A stretch of DNA of 64,000 nt from Anadara kagoshimensis (Eukaryota; Mollusca; Bivalvia; Arcoida; Arcidae), in the NCBI GenBank assembly GCA_021292105.1, contig CM037863.1:12940542-13004541 (forward strand), written 5' to 3'. Made by a program: the position numbers and the translations under genes. The number at the start of each line of letters is the position of its first letter. Position 1 is the first letter of the stretch. Under the pieces are notes generated by a model. The model ran no database searches. It was not told the DNA's origin and saw only the letters and a list, made by a program, of their open reading frames with translations. This document shows, one piece after another, positions 35,901 through 44,880 of the stretch.

Positions 35901-38900
35901 GTGTACGCCACTTCAAACGTAGCAGGTCCTTACGAAATCACATATCAAAAGGGGGTATGGTCCTTCTGAGCTCTCGTAAGACCCGTTCTACCCCTCTAGG
36001 GTTCTTGAAATTTTCACCAAATGTTGCAGTTGGATAGATCTACCCGTGGTTAAAAGGCCTAGATGGGGAAACGCATTTTGACTGTGTACGCTACTTCAAA
36101 CGTAGCAAGTCCTTACGAAATCACATATCAAAAGGGGGTATGGTCTTTCTGAGCTCTCGTAAGACCCGTTCTACCCCTTTAGGGTTCTTGAAATTTTCAC
36201 AAAATGTTGCAATTGGATAGATCTACCTGTGGTTAAAACCCCTAGATGAGGAAACGCATTTTTTCTGTGTACGCTACTTCAAACGTAGCAGGTCCTTACG
36301 AAATCACATATCAAAAGGGGGGTATGGTCCTTCTGAGCTCTCGTAAGACCCGTTCTACCCCTCTAGGGTTCTTGAAATTTTCACCAAATGTTGCAGTTGG
36401 ATAGATCTACCCGTGGTTAAAACCCCTAGATGGGGAAACGCATTTTCTCTGTATACGCCACTTCAAACGTAGCAGGTCCTTACGAAATCACATATCAAAA
36501 GGGGGGTATGGTCCTTCTGAGCTCTCGTAAGACCCGTTCTACCCCTCTAGGGTTCTTGAAATTTTCACCAGATGTTGCAGTTGGATAGATCTACCCGTGG
36601 TTAAAAGCCCTAGATGGGGAAACGCATTTTCTCTGTGTACGCCACTTCAAACGTAGCAGGTCCTTACGAAATCACATATCAAAAGGGGGGTATGGTCCTT
36701 CTGGGCATTCGTAAGACCCGTTCTACCCCTCTAGGGTTCTTGAAATTTTCACCAAATGTTGCAGTTGGATAGATCTACCCGTGCATGAAAGCCCTAGATG
36801 GGGAAACGCATTTTCTCTGTGTACGCCACTTCAAACGTATCAGGTCCTTACGAAATCACATATCAAAAGGGGGTATGGTCCTTCTGAGCTCTCGTAAGAT
36901 CCGTTCTACCCCTCTAGTGTTCTTGAAATTTTCACCAGATGTTGCAGTTGGATAGGTCTACCCGTGGTTAAAAGCCCTAGATGGGGAAACGCATTTTCTA
37001 TGTGTACGCCACTTCAAACGTAGCAAGTCCTTACGAAATCACATATCAAAAGGGGGGTATGGTCCTTCTCAGCTCTCGTAAGACCCGTTCTATCCCTCTA
37101 GGGTTCTTGAAATTTTCACCAAATGTTGCAATTGGATAGATCTACCCGTGGTTGAAAGCCCTAGATGGGGAAACGCATTTTCTCTGTGTACGCCACTTCA
37201 AACGTATCAGGTCCTTACGAAATCACATATCAAAAGGGGGTATGGTCCTTCTGAGCTCTCGTAAGACCCGTTCTACCCCTCTAGTGTTGAAATTTTCACC
37301 AGATGTTGCAGTTGGATAGGTCTACCCGTGGTTAAAAGCCCTAGATGGGGAAACGCGTTTTCTCTGTGTACGCCACTTCAAACGTAGCAGGTCCTTACGA
37401 AATCACATATCAAAAGGGGTATGTCCTTCTGAGCTCTCGTAAGATCCGTTCTACCCCTCTGGTTCTTGAAATTTTCACCAGATGTTGCAGTTGGATAGGT
37501 CTACCCGTGGTTAAAAGCCCTAGATGGGGAAACGCATCTTCTCTGTGTACGCTACTTCAAACGTAGCAAGTCCTAACGAAATCACATATCAAAAGGGGGG
37601 TATGGTCCTTCGTAGCTCTCGTAAGACCCGTTCTACCCCTCTAGGGTTCTTGAAATTTTCACCAAATGTTGCAATTGGATAGATCTACCCGTGGTTAAAA
37701 GGCTAGATGGGGAAACGCATTTTGACTGTGTACGCTACTTCAAACGTAGCAAGTCCTTACGAAATCACATATCAAAAGGGGGTATGGTCTTTCTGAGCTC
37801 TCGTAAGACCCGTTCTACCCCTTTAGGGTTCTTGAAATTTTCACAAAATGTTGCAATTGGATAGATCTACCCGTGGTTAAAACCCCTAGATGGGGGAAAC
37901 GCATTTTTTCTGTGTACGCTACTTCAAACGTAGCAGGTCCTTACGAAATCACATATCAAAAGGGGGGTATGGTCCTTCTGAGCTCTCGTAAGACCCGTTC
38001 TACCCTCTAGGGTTCTTGAAATTTTCACCAAATGTTGCAGTTGGATAGATCTACCCGTGGTTAAAACCCTAGATGGGGAAACGCATTTTCTCTGTATACG
38101 CCACTTCAAACGTAGCAGGTCCTTACGAAATCACATATCAAAAGGGGGGTATGGTCCTTCTGAGCTCTCGTAAGACCCGTTCTACCCCTCTAGGGTTCTT
38201 GAAATTTTCACCAGATGTTGCAGTTGGATAGATCTACCCGTGGTTAAAAGCCCTAGATGGGGAAACGCATTTTCTCTGTGTACGCCACTTCAAACGTAGC
38301 AGGTTACGAAATCACATATCAAAAGGGGGGTATGGTCCTTCTGGGCATTCGTAAGACCCGTTCTACCCCTCTAGGGTTCTTGAAATTTTCACCAAATGTT
38401 GCAGTTGGATAGATCTACCCGTGGTTGAAAGCCCTAGATGGGAAACACATTTTCTCGTGTACGCCACTTCAAACGTATCAGGTCCTTACGAAATCACATA
38501 TCAAAAGGGGGTATGGTCCTTCTGAGCTCTCGTAAGACCCGTTCTACCCCTCTAGGGTTCTTGAAATTTTCACCAAATGTTGCAGTTGGATAGATCTACC
38601 CGTGGTTGAAAGCCCTAGATGGAAACGCATTTTCTCTGTGTACGCCACTTCAAACGTAGCAGGTCCTTACGAAATCACATATCAAAAGGGGTATGGTCCT
38701 TCTGAGCTCTCGTAAGATCCGTTCTACCCCTCTAGTGTTCTTGAAATTTTCACCAGATGTTGCAGTTGGATAGGTCTACCCGTGGTTAAAAGCCCTAGAT
38801 GGGGAAACGCATTTTCTCTGTGTACGCCACTTCAAACGTAGCAGGTCCTTACGAAATCACATATCAAAAGGGGGTATGGTCCTTCTGAGCTCTCGTAAGA

Positions 38901-38997
38901 CCCGTTCTACCCTCTAGGGTTCTTGAAATTTTCACCAAATGTTGCAGTTGGATAGATCTACCCGTGGTTAAAAGCCCTAGATGGGGAACGCATTTTA
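29952..38997 (-). repeat. 184-bp satellite array, right arm (inverted), about 49 copies
   Basis: The same unit as 13858-21547 in reverse complement. It starts with a diverged partial unit (gagctcttgttagtcccgtt). Units from 30.1 to about 32.9 kb are nearly identical to each other and to the inner units of the left arm. From about 33 kb outward the units vary strongly, with indels and marker variants (ccttctgggcattcg, cccgtgcatgaaag, tctagtgttcttg, gttgcagttgg) arranged in multi-unit blocks. Confidence 0.95.
33480..38997 (-). repeat. Multi-unit higher-order repeat in the outer right arm
   Basis: The variant ccttctggg(g)cattcgtaag occurs near 33786, 35415, 36707 and 38338. The intervals are about 1.63, 1.29 and 1.63 kb, that is 9, 7 and 9 units. 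The variant cccctagatg followed by cattttttctgtgtacgc recurs near 34968, 36240 and 37885. The same succession of unit types is repeated, which points to block duplication rather than unit-by-unit growth. Confidence 0.75.
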
Positions 38998-39223
38998 CGC
39001 CCTATGCGTAATTTCGTAATCACACTTAGAATCACGGTTCCTGTGGTCTTAATCTACAGGTGGTCTTTATAAAAAGTTGTGTGCAATCGCAGGTCGCCCT
39101 ATATATCAAATATTTATAAATGGAATGATATTAGGATTAACCGTATTTAAATAAAATCGAATTGCCCGCTTGATGATATTTAAAAAATTGCGGGCTAGAA
39201 TTGCGGGCTAGCTTCACACCAGT
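38998..39223 (-). repeat. Unique terminal segment of the right inverted arm
   Basis: The inverted counterpart of 13631-13857, from acgccctatgcgtaatttcg to gctagcttcacaccagt. It is nearly identical over its full length. Confidence 0.85.
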
Positions 39224-39420
39224 GGAATAAGAGTGTAGAATTGGCAGCTCAATTCGACCTCTCGTTGGCTAAACCTCGACAGCTTTTTGGTAGCTGATAT
39301 CTGTCTCTCAGCCGGTTTTTTCAGCAATTATTTATATCCATACTTCGGCCATTTGACAGCCTAATCTTTGACTACTTTTAGTTAGCTCGGTGTTAAACTT
39401 TCGACATGCTTGTACGGTAC
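39224..39420 (-). mobile_element. MITE family A, right fragment of the split copy (with 9-bp duplication at its start)
   Basis: 39224-39232 is the second ggaataaga. The MITE then continues with gtgtagaattggcagctc, cgacagctttttggtagctg and ctcggtgttaaactttcgac, ending at about 39420. Together with 13584-13630 it makes one near full-length reverse-oriented copy of about 235 bp. Confidence 0.85.
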
Positions 39421-39644
39421 GTTATAAGTTTCTCTGACTTATGTACAACTCCCATCTTAATTAATGCTTAGATTACATAAGTACCAAGTTGTTCGAAACT
39501 TGATTAGTTTTTATCAATAAATTAGTGAAAATTTGTTTTTCTGAACACTTTCAAATATTTTGAGACATTCTTGGTGAAAAGGAGAAAACCACCAGCAAGC
39601 GAACTAACAAACCTACATACGGATAGTTAGTGACCAAAATGCTG
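39421..39644. other. Unique spacer
   Basis: No feature seen. Confidence 0.3.
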
Positions 39645-39835
39645 CAGTACAGACCTGTCGAAAGTTAACACAATTGTTGCGAATTCGACAGGAGTCGAAC
39701 TCGGTCGTTAGGTAGTCAAGATTTGGATACCAAGTAGCCAGAAAGCTGGCGACATATAGATAGCAGCTATCGAATAGATATAGCTTACGAGGGGCCGAGA
39801 TAAGCTTCTTATTAAGTACTAATTTGTTATCTCTG

Positions 39836-40141
39836 CTGGTGGCTGGTGCCCCGAAGATATCATCAACTCAGTCAGCAATAATGTCGTATTATTGTCAGAA
39901 ATATACTATAATTGTCTAAATTTCCTTAAAATTGAAAATTTCTCAAAACTAAGGTATACTCCCTCATGCAAATTATTTCCTTAGATTAATTTGGTAAAAT
40001 ATATTTTGGTCCTTTGGGTAGCTTTTCAGTATCTTCAAAATAATTTTGGTTTCATAATTTTGGTCCAAGCACTACTGATGAGGAATTGTATTCCGAAACG
40101 GCCGTCTAGTGCTGTGAAATTAAAACTGGTATAATATGTAA
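39836..40141 (+). mobile_element. 306-bp retrozyme-like element carrying a hammerhead ribozyme
   Basis: Inserted in a family A MITE. The flanks ttatctctg (39827-39835) and ttatctttg (40142-40150) form a 9-bp target duplication with one mismatch. The hammerhead lies near the 3' end. A fragment of the same element (tatactccctcatgcaaa region) is inverted at about 48930-48985, so the element is dispersed. No ORF, so it must depend on another element. Small non-coding retroelements with short-stem hammerheads (retrozymes) are known from molluscs and other animals; assignment here is inference. Confidence 0.65.
40068..40113 (+). ncRNA. Type I hammerhead ribozyme with minimal stem III
   Basis: All core elements are present in order. 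Stem I 5' strand is agcacta (40068-40074) and the core is CTGATGA (40075-40081). Stem II is ggaat-tgt-attcc (40082-40094), core GAAA is 40095-40098, and stem III is cgg/ccg without a loop (40099-40104). The T of the cleavage triplet at 40105 pairs with the last core A, and the cleavage site lies after C40106. The stem I 3' strand tagtgct (40107-40113) pairs perfectly over 7 bp with the 5' strand. A stem III this short usually needs a dimeric fold, as in newt satellite and animal retrozyme hammerheads. It is expected to self-cleave an RNA read from the plus strand. Confidence 0.9.
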
Positions 40142-40182
40142 TTATCTTTGAATTAAATTTTCGACAGGTCTGTACTGTAAAT

Positions 40183-40296
40183 AGCAGTTGTCGAAGAAAA
40201 GTTATCGAGATATGCCTAATGAGGGGACGATATAAACTGCCGATTCGGGCCTAATTTGTTGGATTAATGTTAAAATTTCGACAGGCCTGTACTGTT
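40183..40296 (+). mobile_element. MITE family A, right-half fragment
   Basis: agcagttgtcgaag, gcctaatgaggggacgatat and ttaaaatttcgacaggcctg followed by tactgt. The left half is missing. Confidence 0.65.
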
Positions 40297-40842
40297 TGTT
40301 TGCATAAGATATAGAAGGATAAGAGAAAAGAACTTAAAATACCACCTTCATATAGATAAAACCGCGCCAAAATCGAAATCGTTACAGAGGAGTTACAAAG
40401 TTTAAAAATTACTGACAGATGTCGAAAAGCTGTCGAGTTGTTGGTAACGAAAAGCCGAAATTAGATGTCGATTTGGTGTTAATTCGTTACGTCTTTAGGT
40501 TAGTTTGCACATTATGTTTTGTATAAGAAAAATGGACAAAAAGAAAAACAGATTCAGATAACCTTATAGAAGTGACAAAGTTAAAAAAAAAAAGGCCCTG
40601 AATGCACTCAGTAGCATGTCACAAAACATATAGATGGCAAATATCACTTAGAAGGATCAGAGAGAAATTGCAACAGAGAAGTTTAAAAAGGACGTGAACG
40701 CACTCAACAGCATGTCACAAAACACACAATAAAGGTGACTAAGGTTAAATATCTTTTTGAGAAAAGAATTACTTTAAATTGACGAAAAGATTAGATACGG
40801 TGTCTTCACATTAAAAATACATACATTATTTTTTATCATATA
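40297..40842. repeat. Family A remnant and ~95-bp direct repeat
   Basis: About 40400-40490 holds a worn family A interior (gatgtcgaaaagctgtcgag, ggtaacgaaaagccgaa). The block gaatgcactcagtagcatgt followed by cacaaaaca at about 40599 is repeated as gaacgcactcaacagcatgt at about 40694. No coding signal. Confidence 0.55.
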
Positions 40843-40844
40843 TT

Positions 40845-41034
40845 ACAGACATGTCGAAAGTTTAACATTGCGCGCTTACGAACAGAGGTCGGAACTCAAG
40901 TGCTGAGTGGTCGAAATATATATGGACAGCTGATTTCAGAAAAGCTACCGAGAGATTGATAAATACGCTGTCAAAATACATCCAACGAGGAGCCGAAATA
41001 AGCTAATTTGGCGTTCATTTTCGTTAGCTTAACC
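40845..41034 (+). mobile_element. MITE family A copy, right terminus truncated
   Basis: Starts acagacatgtcgaaagttta, continues with gtggtcgaaatatatatgga and gaggagccgaaataagc, and stops at ttttcgttagctta. Confidence 0.7.
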
Positions 41035-41120
41035 CTTTCAATACCAGAGGTTTGAAAATTTATTACCACTTTGGTAAAATACTTACAATCTGATTGGTTA
41101 AAACCTTATTTATACTATAA

Positions 41121-41257
41121 GTTATACAGGGCTTTGGCAGGTTATACGGCCCCATGTACCCCGTCAAAGATTTATGCACCCTGAGCCGCAGGCGAAGGGT
41201 ACATTCATCTTTGACGGGGTACATGGGGCCGTGTAACCTGCCAAAGCCCTGCATAAC
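41121..41257. repeat. Strong hairpin: 51-bp inverted repeat with 35-bp loop
   Basis: The left arm 41121-41171 (gttatacagggctttggcag...gtcaaagat) pairs with the right arm 41207-41257 with only two mismatches in 51 bp. The GC content is well above the surroundings. Confidence 0.9.
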
Positions 41258-41834
41258 GTTTTTGTCACCCTTCAAAGCGTAATTAGTTGGATCTTTTTAA
41301 CTTCCATTTCATATTTTGTGCGACTTGCGTACGTCGTCGCCATGTTTGTTACTGTAACTAGACGTCAGCGATGTACGAGTTACTTCCCTTTACCGCTAAA
41401 CGTCGCGTGCGTTCATGTACCCCGGCAGATTTCCGAACATAGTTCCATGTACCGCGGCAAGTTAACCAATCGCTATGCGAGAAATTTCTTTGAAGGGTGA
41501 CAAATCCCATATATTTAATTTTCCAAGGCAATACAGTCGCCTGAACGGGTAATACGGATACCACGTGATTGGGTAATACGGAGCTTCAAACCTGTCGGGT
41601 TATGGCCGCCCCCATGGTCCGCTTCAAGTATTGCAGTATATTTTTAACCTGTTGGTTTTCAAAAAGTATTAAAAGTAACATACGATTTTAATTTTATAAA
41701 TTACAGAATATTTTAAAATTAAAATTTTGTGTCTAACGTTTAAAAATAAGATTCAAAATTCGAGAGTTAAAAGTTCGTATCTGCGGCTAAAGGGGAACAA
41801 CTCGCATAGAACGTCGTTTGAAAAATGCAGATAG

Positions 41835-42195
41835 ATCAGTGATGACGATTTAGGGAAATTATATTCTAGCATTCACATGAATCCAAATACGCCCACGGGA
41901 CTGTTTAATAAAGTACATTTTGAATAACGTTTATATTTCTGTCGTCGGGGTGGTGAAAACATTCTTGAAATGTCGAAATCTACTTTTTCCTTGGCTACAG
42001 ATCCCTCTACAGGGGCCAAATTTGTGAAGAAAACTGTAGATGAGTTAAAAAAATCGTCGCGAAAATGAAAAGGAGAGATACACAGGAATAATGCCTGCTG
42101 ACAACACGCCAATGACAATGTGTCCTGTAGCTTCCTACGAAAAGTACATGTCCGTTTACTCTGCTGGAGAGAAAGGAACAACGCTAATATTTTAA
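41835..42195 (+). pseudogene. Crypton-type tyrosine recombinase remnant (KIAA1958/DUF3504-like)
   Basis: Three frame pieces line up with the catalytic domain of eukaryotic Crypton-type recombinases. From about 41838 the frame reads SDDDLGKLYSS then NPNTPTGLFNKVHFE up to an in-frame TAA at 41925. It resumes as LYFCRRGGENILEM, which contains the first conserved arginine region, then TDPSTGAKFVKKTVDEL up to TGA at 42066. One frame shift later comes ENEKERYTGIMPADNTP then CPVASYEKYMSVYSAGEK, ending at TAA 42193. Family proteins have CRRGREN and CPV-x(2)-[FY]-x-KY blocks at this spacing. About 115 codons survive; the C-terminal His/Arg/Tyr part is absent. Two internal stops and a frameshift make it non-functional. 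Assignment is from remembered motifs only. Confidence 0.65.
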
Positions 42196-42947
42196 AGATT
42201 TGAATGACACGGTATCAATCCTAATTTCGATCTAGTCCATACATTATAACTCCTTTAATACACCAAAGCGTATTTTGGATGGGTGTTTACAATGGTAAAC
42301 ATTTTGACAAAATGGCGGTGTCTTTCGTGTGACGTAATCATGACGGAAGAATTTATTCTTTGTGCACAAGGGGTACAATGAAGGGTAGCTCCAGTTTGAA
42401 GAGTTATAATTTTTAATAGGATAAATGACATTTTTTAAACTTATCTCAGAAATGTTAAATAAATTTAATATTTCCGTATTTTCAATTAATTAAATTTTGA
42501 TAGAAAAGATTAACTTGTTGAGTTGTTCCAATTTAATTATTTTATACTAATATTTTAAACCACATTACAACTTGAATATTCCAGTAAATGCAGCATAAGC
42601 TTAAATTTTCAAATGTTGATCGAGATCAGACCAAAGTGGTAATAAATTCGTTATTCGAGATTTTCCCGGGTATACGGGATGGTATGACCGTCTTGGGTTT
42701 CGTATTTCCTTCGGCTGCTAATAGTATTACGTCACATCATTATTGACGTGGAATTATCACGTCATCAGTGCCAGGAGTTTTCAGAAGCCGTAATTGGTTT
42801 GTGTAAATGTACACTTATGGTGCGCGTTTTTATAGCGTCATTCTGAATGTTAAAAACTCGTTAATACATGTTTAGATTCACCATTTACTTAAAATTTAAT
42901 GCTTCATAAACATGTCATTATGAGTAAATATGATGCCAAGAGAATAG
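42196..42947. other. Unique AT-rich sequence
   Basis: Contains the right end of the 41057-42648 segment at 42630. A few attattgacgtggaattatcacgtca-like short palindromes lie at 42740-42765. No coding signal. Confidence 0.4.
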
Positions 42948-42983
42948 TCAGCGGCTAAATTTTAGACAGGTCTTTACTGTACA
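42948..42983 (-). mobile_element. MITE family A terminus remnant
   Basis: gcggctaaattttagacagg then tctttactgtac, a worn right end. Confidence 0.55.
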
Positions 42984-43002
42984 AATGAAGTGATTATCTG
43001 TT

Positions 43003-43026
43003 GGGGGGGGGGGGGGGGGGGGGGGG
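43003..43026. repeat. 24-nt poly(G) tract
   Basis: 24 uninterrupted G residues 20 bp after a family A end. Such a run can form G-quadruplexes and is prone to sequencing error. Confidence 0.9.
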
Positions 43027-43173
43027 AGGACCAAAAACAGATTGCAATTTAATACTAATGTAAGACGGTTTTAAAGGTCTCTGATGTTCAAATGAATTAA
43101 AGATTCAATGAATAAATTTACATATGCCCGGCTGATGAACTTTAGGGATGTTAATTTTTGTTATTTTGACATC

Positions 43174-43371
43174 TACAGCACATGCCTGTCTAAAGTTTAA
43201 CACCAAGCTATCAATCCGGTTCCGAATCGGTAGCTTATGCATATCTTCTCGTTTAATAGGTGGCTGCTGTATATCTTTCGAGAGATCTTTGGTCTCTTGC
43301 TTAACTCTAAAGTTTAGATTCGACTTTTTTCAGAGTTAGCTATGTTAAATTTTCGACATGTTTGTAGTGTA
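43174..43371 (-). mobile_element. MITE family A copy, diverged
   Basis: Starts tacagcacatgcctgtctaa and ends ttaaattttcgacatgtttg followed by tagtgta. The interior is in reverse orientation (ggtggctgctgtatatcttt). Confidence 0.75.
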
Positions 43372-44119
43372 TTTTGTAAATAAGTTTTAATTTCCGAGTG
43401 CCCGGTCAATACTAATGAAATTGTACTCGAAACTCATCAGTTGTACAAGGTACATGTCCAAATCACGCTATTTAATGAACTCAGCCACTATGGTTTTCTA
43501 TGTGTACCGGCTTGCTGGCAGTGTGGTCCGGATCACAATATGTTTGAATACCTATCTGGTACACGTTTTAGTGTGGTGACAAATTCGCAAGGCTTAATAC
43601 TGCCATCCAAACAATAACTGATTGTGTAAACAGAAAACGCTTTAGTTCTCTGGTTTGTTTGGAGTTGTCCATCTAGTCGGTCACCATGAAATCTTCATTG
43701 CATCTAAGCACACCACATATATATATTGCATATTAAGCAATATTGTAACCGAAAAATGATAATATTTCTGAACGTCTTAAATAAACTGCAGACAAGACAA
43801 AAATCCTTTCATTTGACCACAACTCCGTATAACATTTTGTACCCATGTAAATTTCCCTGTGGTAGTTTTGAATGGTATTTTTTAAAAATAAAAATTCAAA
43901 AAAGCACATGACACCTATGAGCAGTTTCAGTTTATAGTCAGAGGTTTTTGATCGCAAAATGCTTTTTTTACATGTGTATTTGGAGTTTAAATTTTGACAT
44001 TTAGAACTTTACAGCAAAAACGTTTTCTTGGTCAAAACAGCCATGCACAGACCACATAAAATAATAAAAAAGAGAAAAAAGAAAAGACATGGAAGAAAGA
44101 AAAAAGACTGAATAAAGAG
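43372..44119. other. Unique sequence with a hammerhead-like trace
   Basis: At 43404-43440, ggtcaatactaatgaaattg then tactcgaaactcatcag resembles the ribozyme at 40068, but the core is CTAATGA and stems do not form. Otherwise no feature was seen; reading frames at 43726-43957 are short and overlap on both strands. Confidence 0.35.
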
Positions 44120-44190
44120 TTGAGTTGAGTAATGGTGTTTAAAGTCACAGTTAATAATATTTAACTTATAAACGAGACGTCGACTAGATA
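44120..44190 (-). mobile_element. SINE-1 tail fragment
   Basis: gagttgagtaatggtgttta, then ttaataatatttaacttata and gacgtcgac match the tail of the SINE at 44473-44817 with substitutions. Confidence 0.55.
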
Positions 44191-44379
44191 GAAAAAGGTG
44201 TAACAATGAAAATATTAAGCACTAAAAACAAAATATCTATAGATTTATATGTGGTTTATTATGGGGAAAATGGCGTGTGTGGTTGTTCAATTATAAAAAA
44301 AATGGAGTGGAGCAGAGATCGAGCAACATCCCAGTCAGAATTTGTTCAGTTATTTAAACATCGAGGTGGTCGATTCTTG

Positions 44380-44880
44380 GATATTGGAACACATCGACCT
44401 TCAGCAAGCGAGCCAAACAAGCTCTCTAAATCAGGATCTGCGAAAGTGGGATTTGAACCTAAGCATTGAGAGTGATTGAGTGTGTAATGATGTTTAACGT
44501 CCCAGTCGAGAATATTTCACTTATATCGAGGCGTCGGCAGCTAAAAGGCGAAAGTGCAGAAATTTTGTCTGTGCATTGCGCTTATGGCATTATACAGCAG
44601 GGTTCTTTAGCGTGCCAAGACCACCGTGACACGGGACCTCGTTTATTTTAAGTTCCCATCCGAAAGAACCGTGACTTTCATTTCGTAATGCCGAGTGCTT
44701 GGCGAAAGAACAGTCACTACCCACTTTTAAGTCTTGGGTCAGACCGACCGGGGTTCGAACCCACGACCTTCCACTTACGGAGCGAGCACTCTACCAACTG
44801 AGCTACCGCAGTGGTTCCCTAAGCATTGAGAGACGTCGCGATCTGTACAGTTTAGACCACATGGCCGACGAGAACCCAAT
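44380..44880 (-). mobile_element. SINE-2 (tRNA-Leu-like head) interrupted by SINE-1
   Basis: On the minus strand the head reads gtcggccatgtggtctaaac (A box), then a gap caused by the inserted SINE-1, then ggttcaaatcccac (B box). It belongs to the same family as the copies at 6460-7090, sharing ccttcagcaagc upstream. Confidence 0.65.
44473..44817 (-). mobile_element. SINE-1, full-length inverted copy with 15-bp target duplication
   Basis: cctaagcattgagag occurs at 44458-44472 and again at 44818-44832, an exact 15-bp duplication typical of LINE-mediated retroposition. The element reads in reverse from gaaccactgcggtagctcag (tRNA-Thr-like head, B box gggttcgaacccc) to the tail gttaaacatcattacacact. 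About 345 bp. Confidence 0.9.

Larger units (their letters stand above)
13631..39223. mobile_element. Giant foldback transposon, 25.6 kb, with satellite-built inverted arms
   Basis: The ends are exact inverted repeats (actggtgtgaagctagcccg at 13631, complement ending at 39223). About 227 bp of unique terminal sequence are mirrored with only a few differences. Inside these lie inverted arrays of the same 184-bp unit: 13858-21547 on the left and 29952-38997 on the right. The centre, 21548-29951, is unique AT-rich DNA with a LINE remnant. A perfect 9-bp duplication (ggaataaga) flanks the whole. Joining the flanks restores a family A MITE, so this is one insertion. Long repeat-containing inverted termini plus a 9-bp duplication are known of Drosophila FoldBack (FB) elements and Mutator-like elements; membership here is inference. 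No transposase was recognised, so it looks non-autonomous. Confidence 0.85.
39645..40179 (+). mobile_element. MITE family A copy interrupted by the ribozyme element
   Basis: Starts cagtacagacctgtcgaaag with the interior gatagcagctatcga and ggggccgagataagc. It is broken at 39835 and resumes at 40142 with aattaaattttcgacaggtc, ending tgtactgta at 40179. Confidence 0.75.
41057..42648. mobile_element. 1.6-kb segment bounded by a 19-bp inverted repeat
   Basis: aatttattaccactttggt (41057-41075) is mirrored exactly by accaaagtggtaataaatt (42630-42648). The segment holds a 51-bp-arm hairpin, a second inverted pair (tttgtcacccttcaaag at 41261 and its complement ending at 41504) and the recombinase remnant at 41835-42195. 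No target duplication was identified, so it may be a composite rather than one element. Confidence 0.45.

Noticed and set aside
13631..39223. Galileo/P-type or hAT-type foldback element
   Set aside because: Those make 7- or 8-bp duplications; the duplication here is 9 bp, which fits FB/Mutator-like elements better.
44206..44469. 87-codon frame with VYYGENGVCGCS
   Set aside because: Its 3' part is SINE-2 head sequence in reverse and the rest shows no family similarity.
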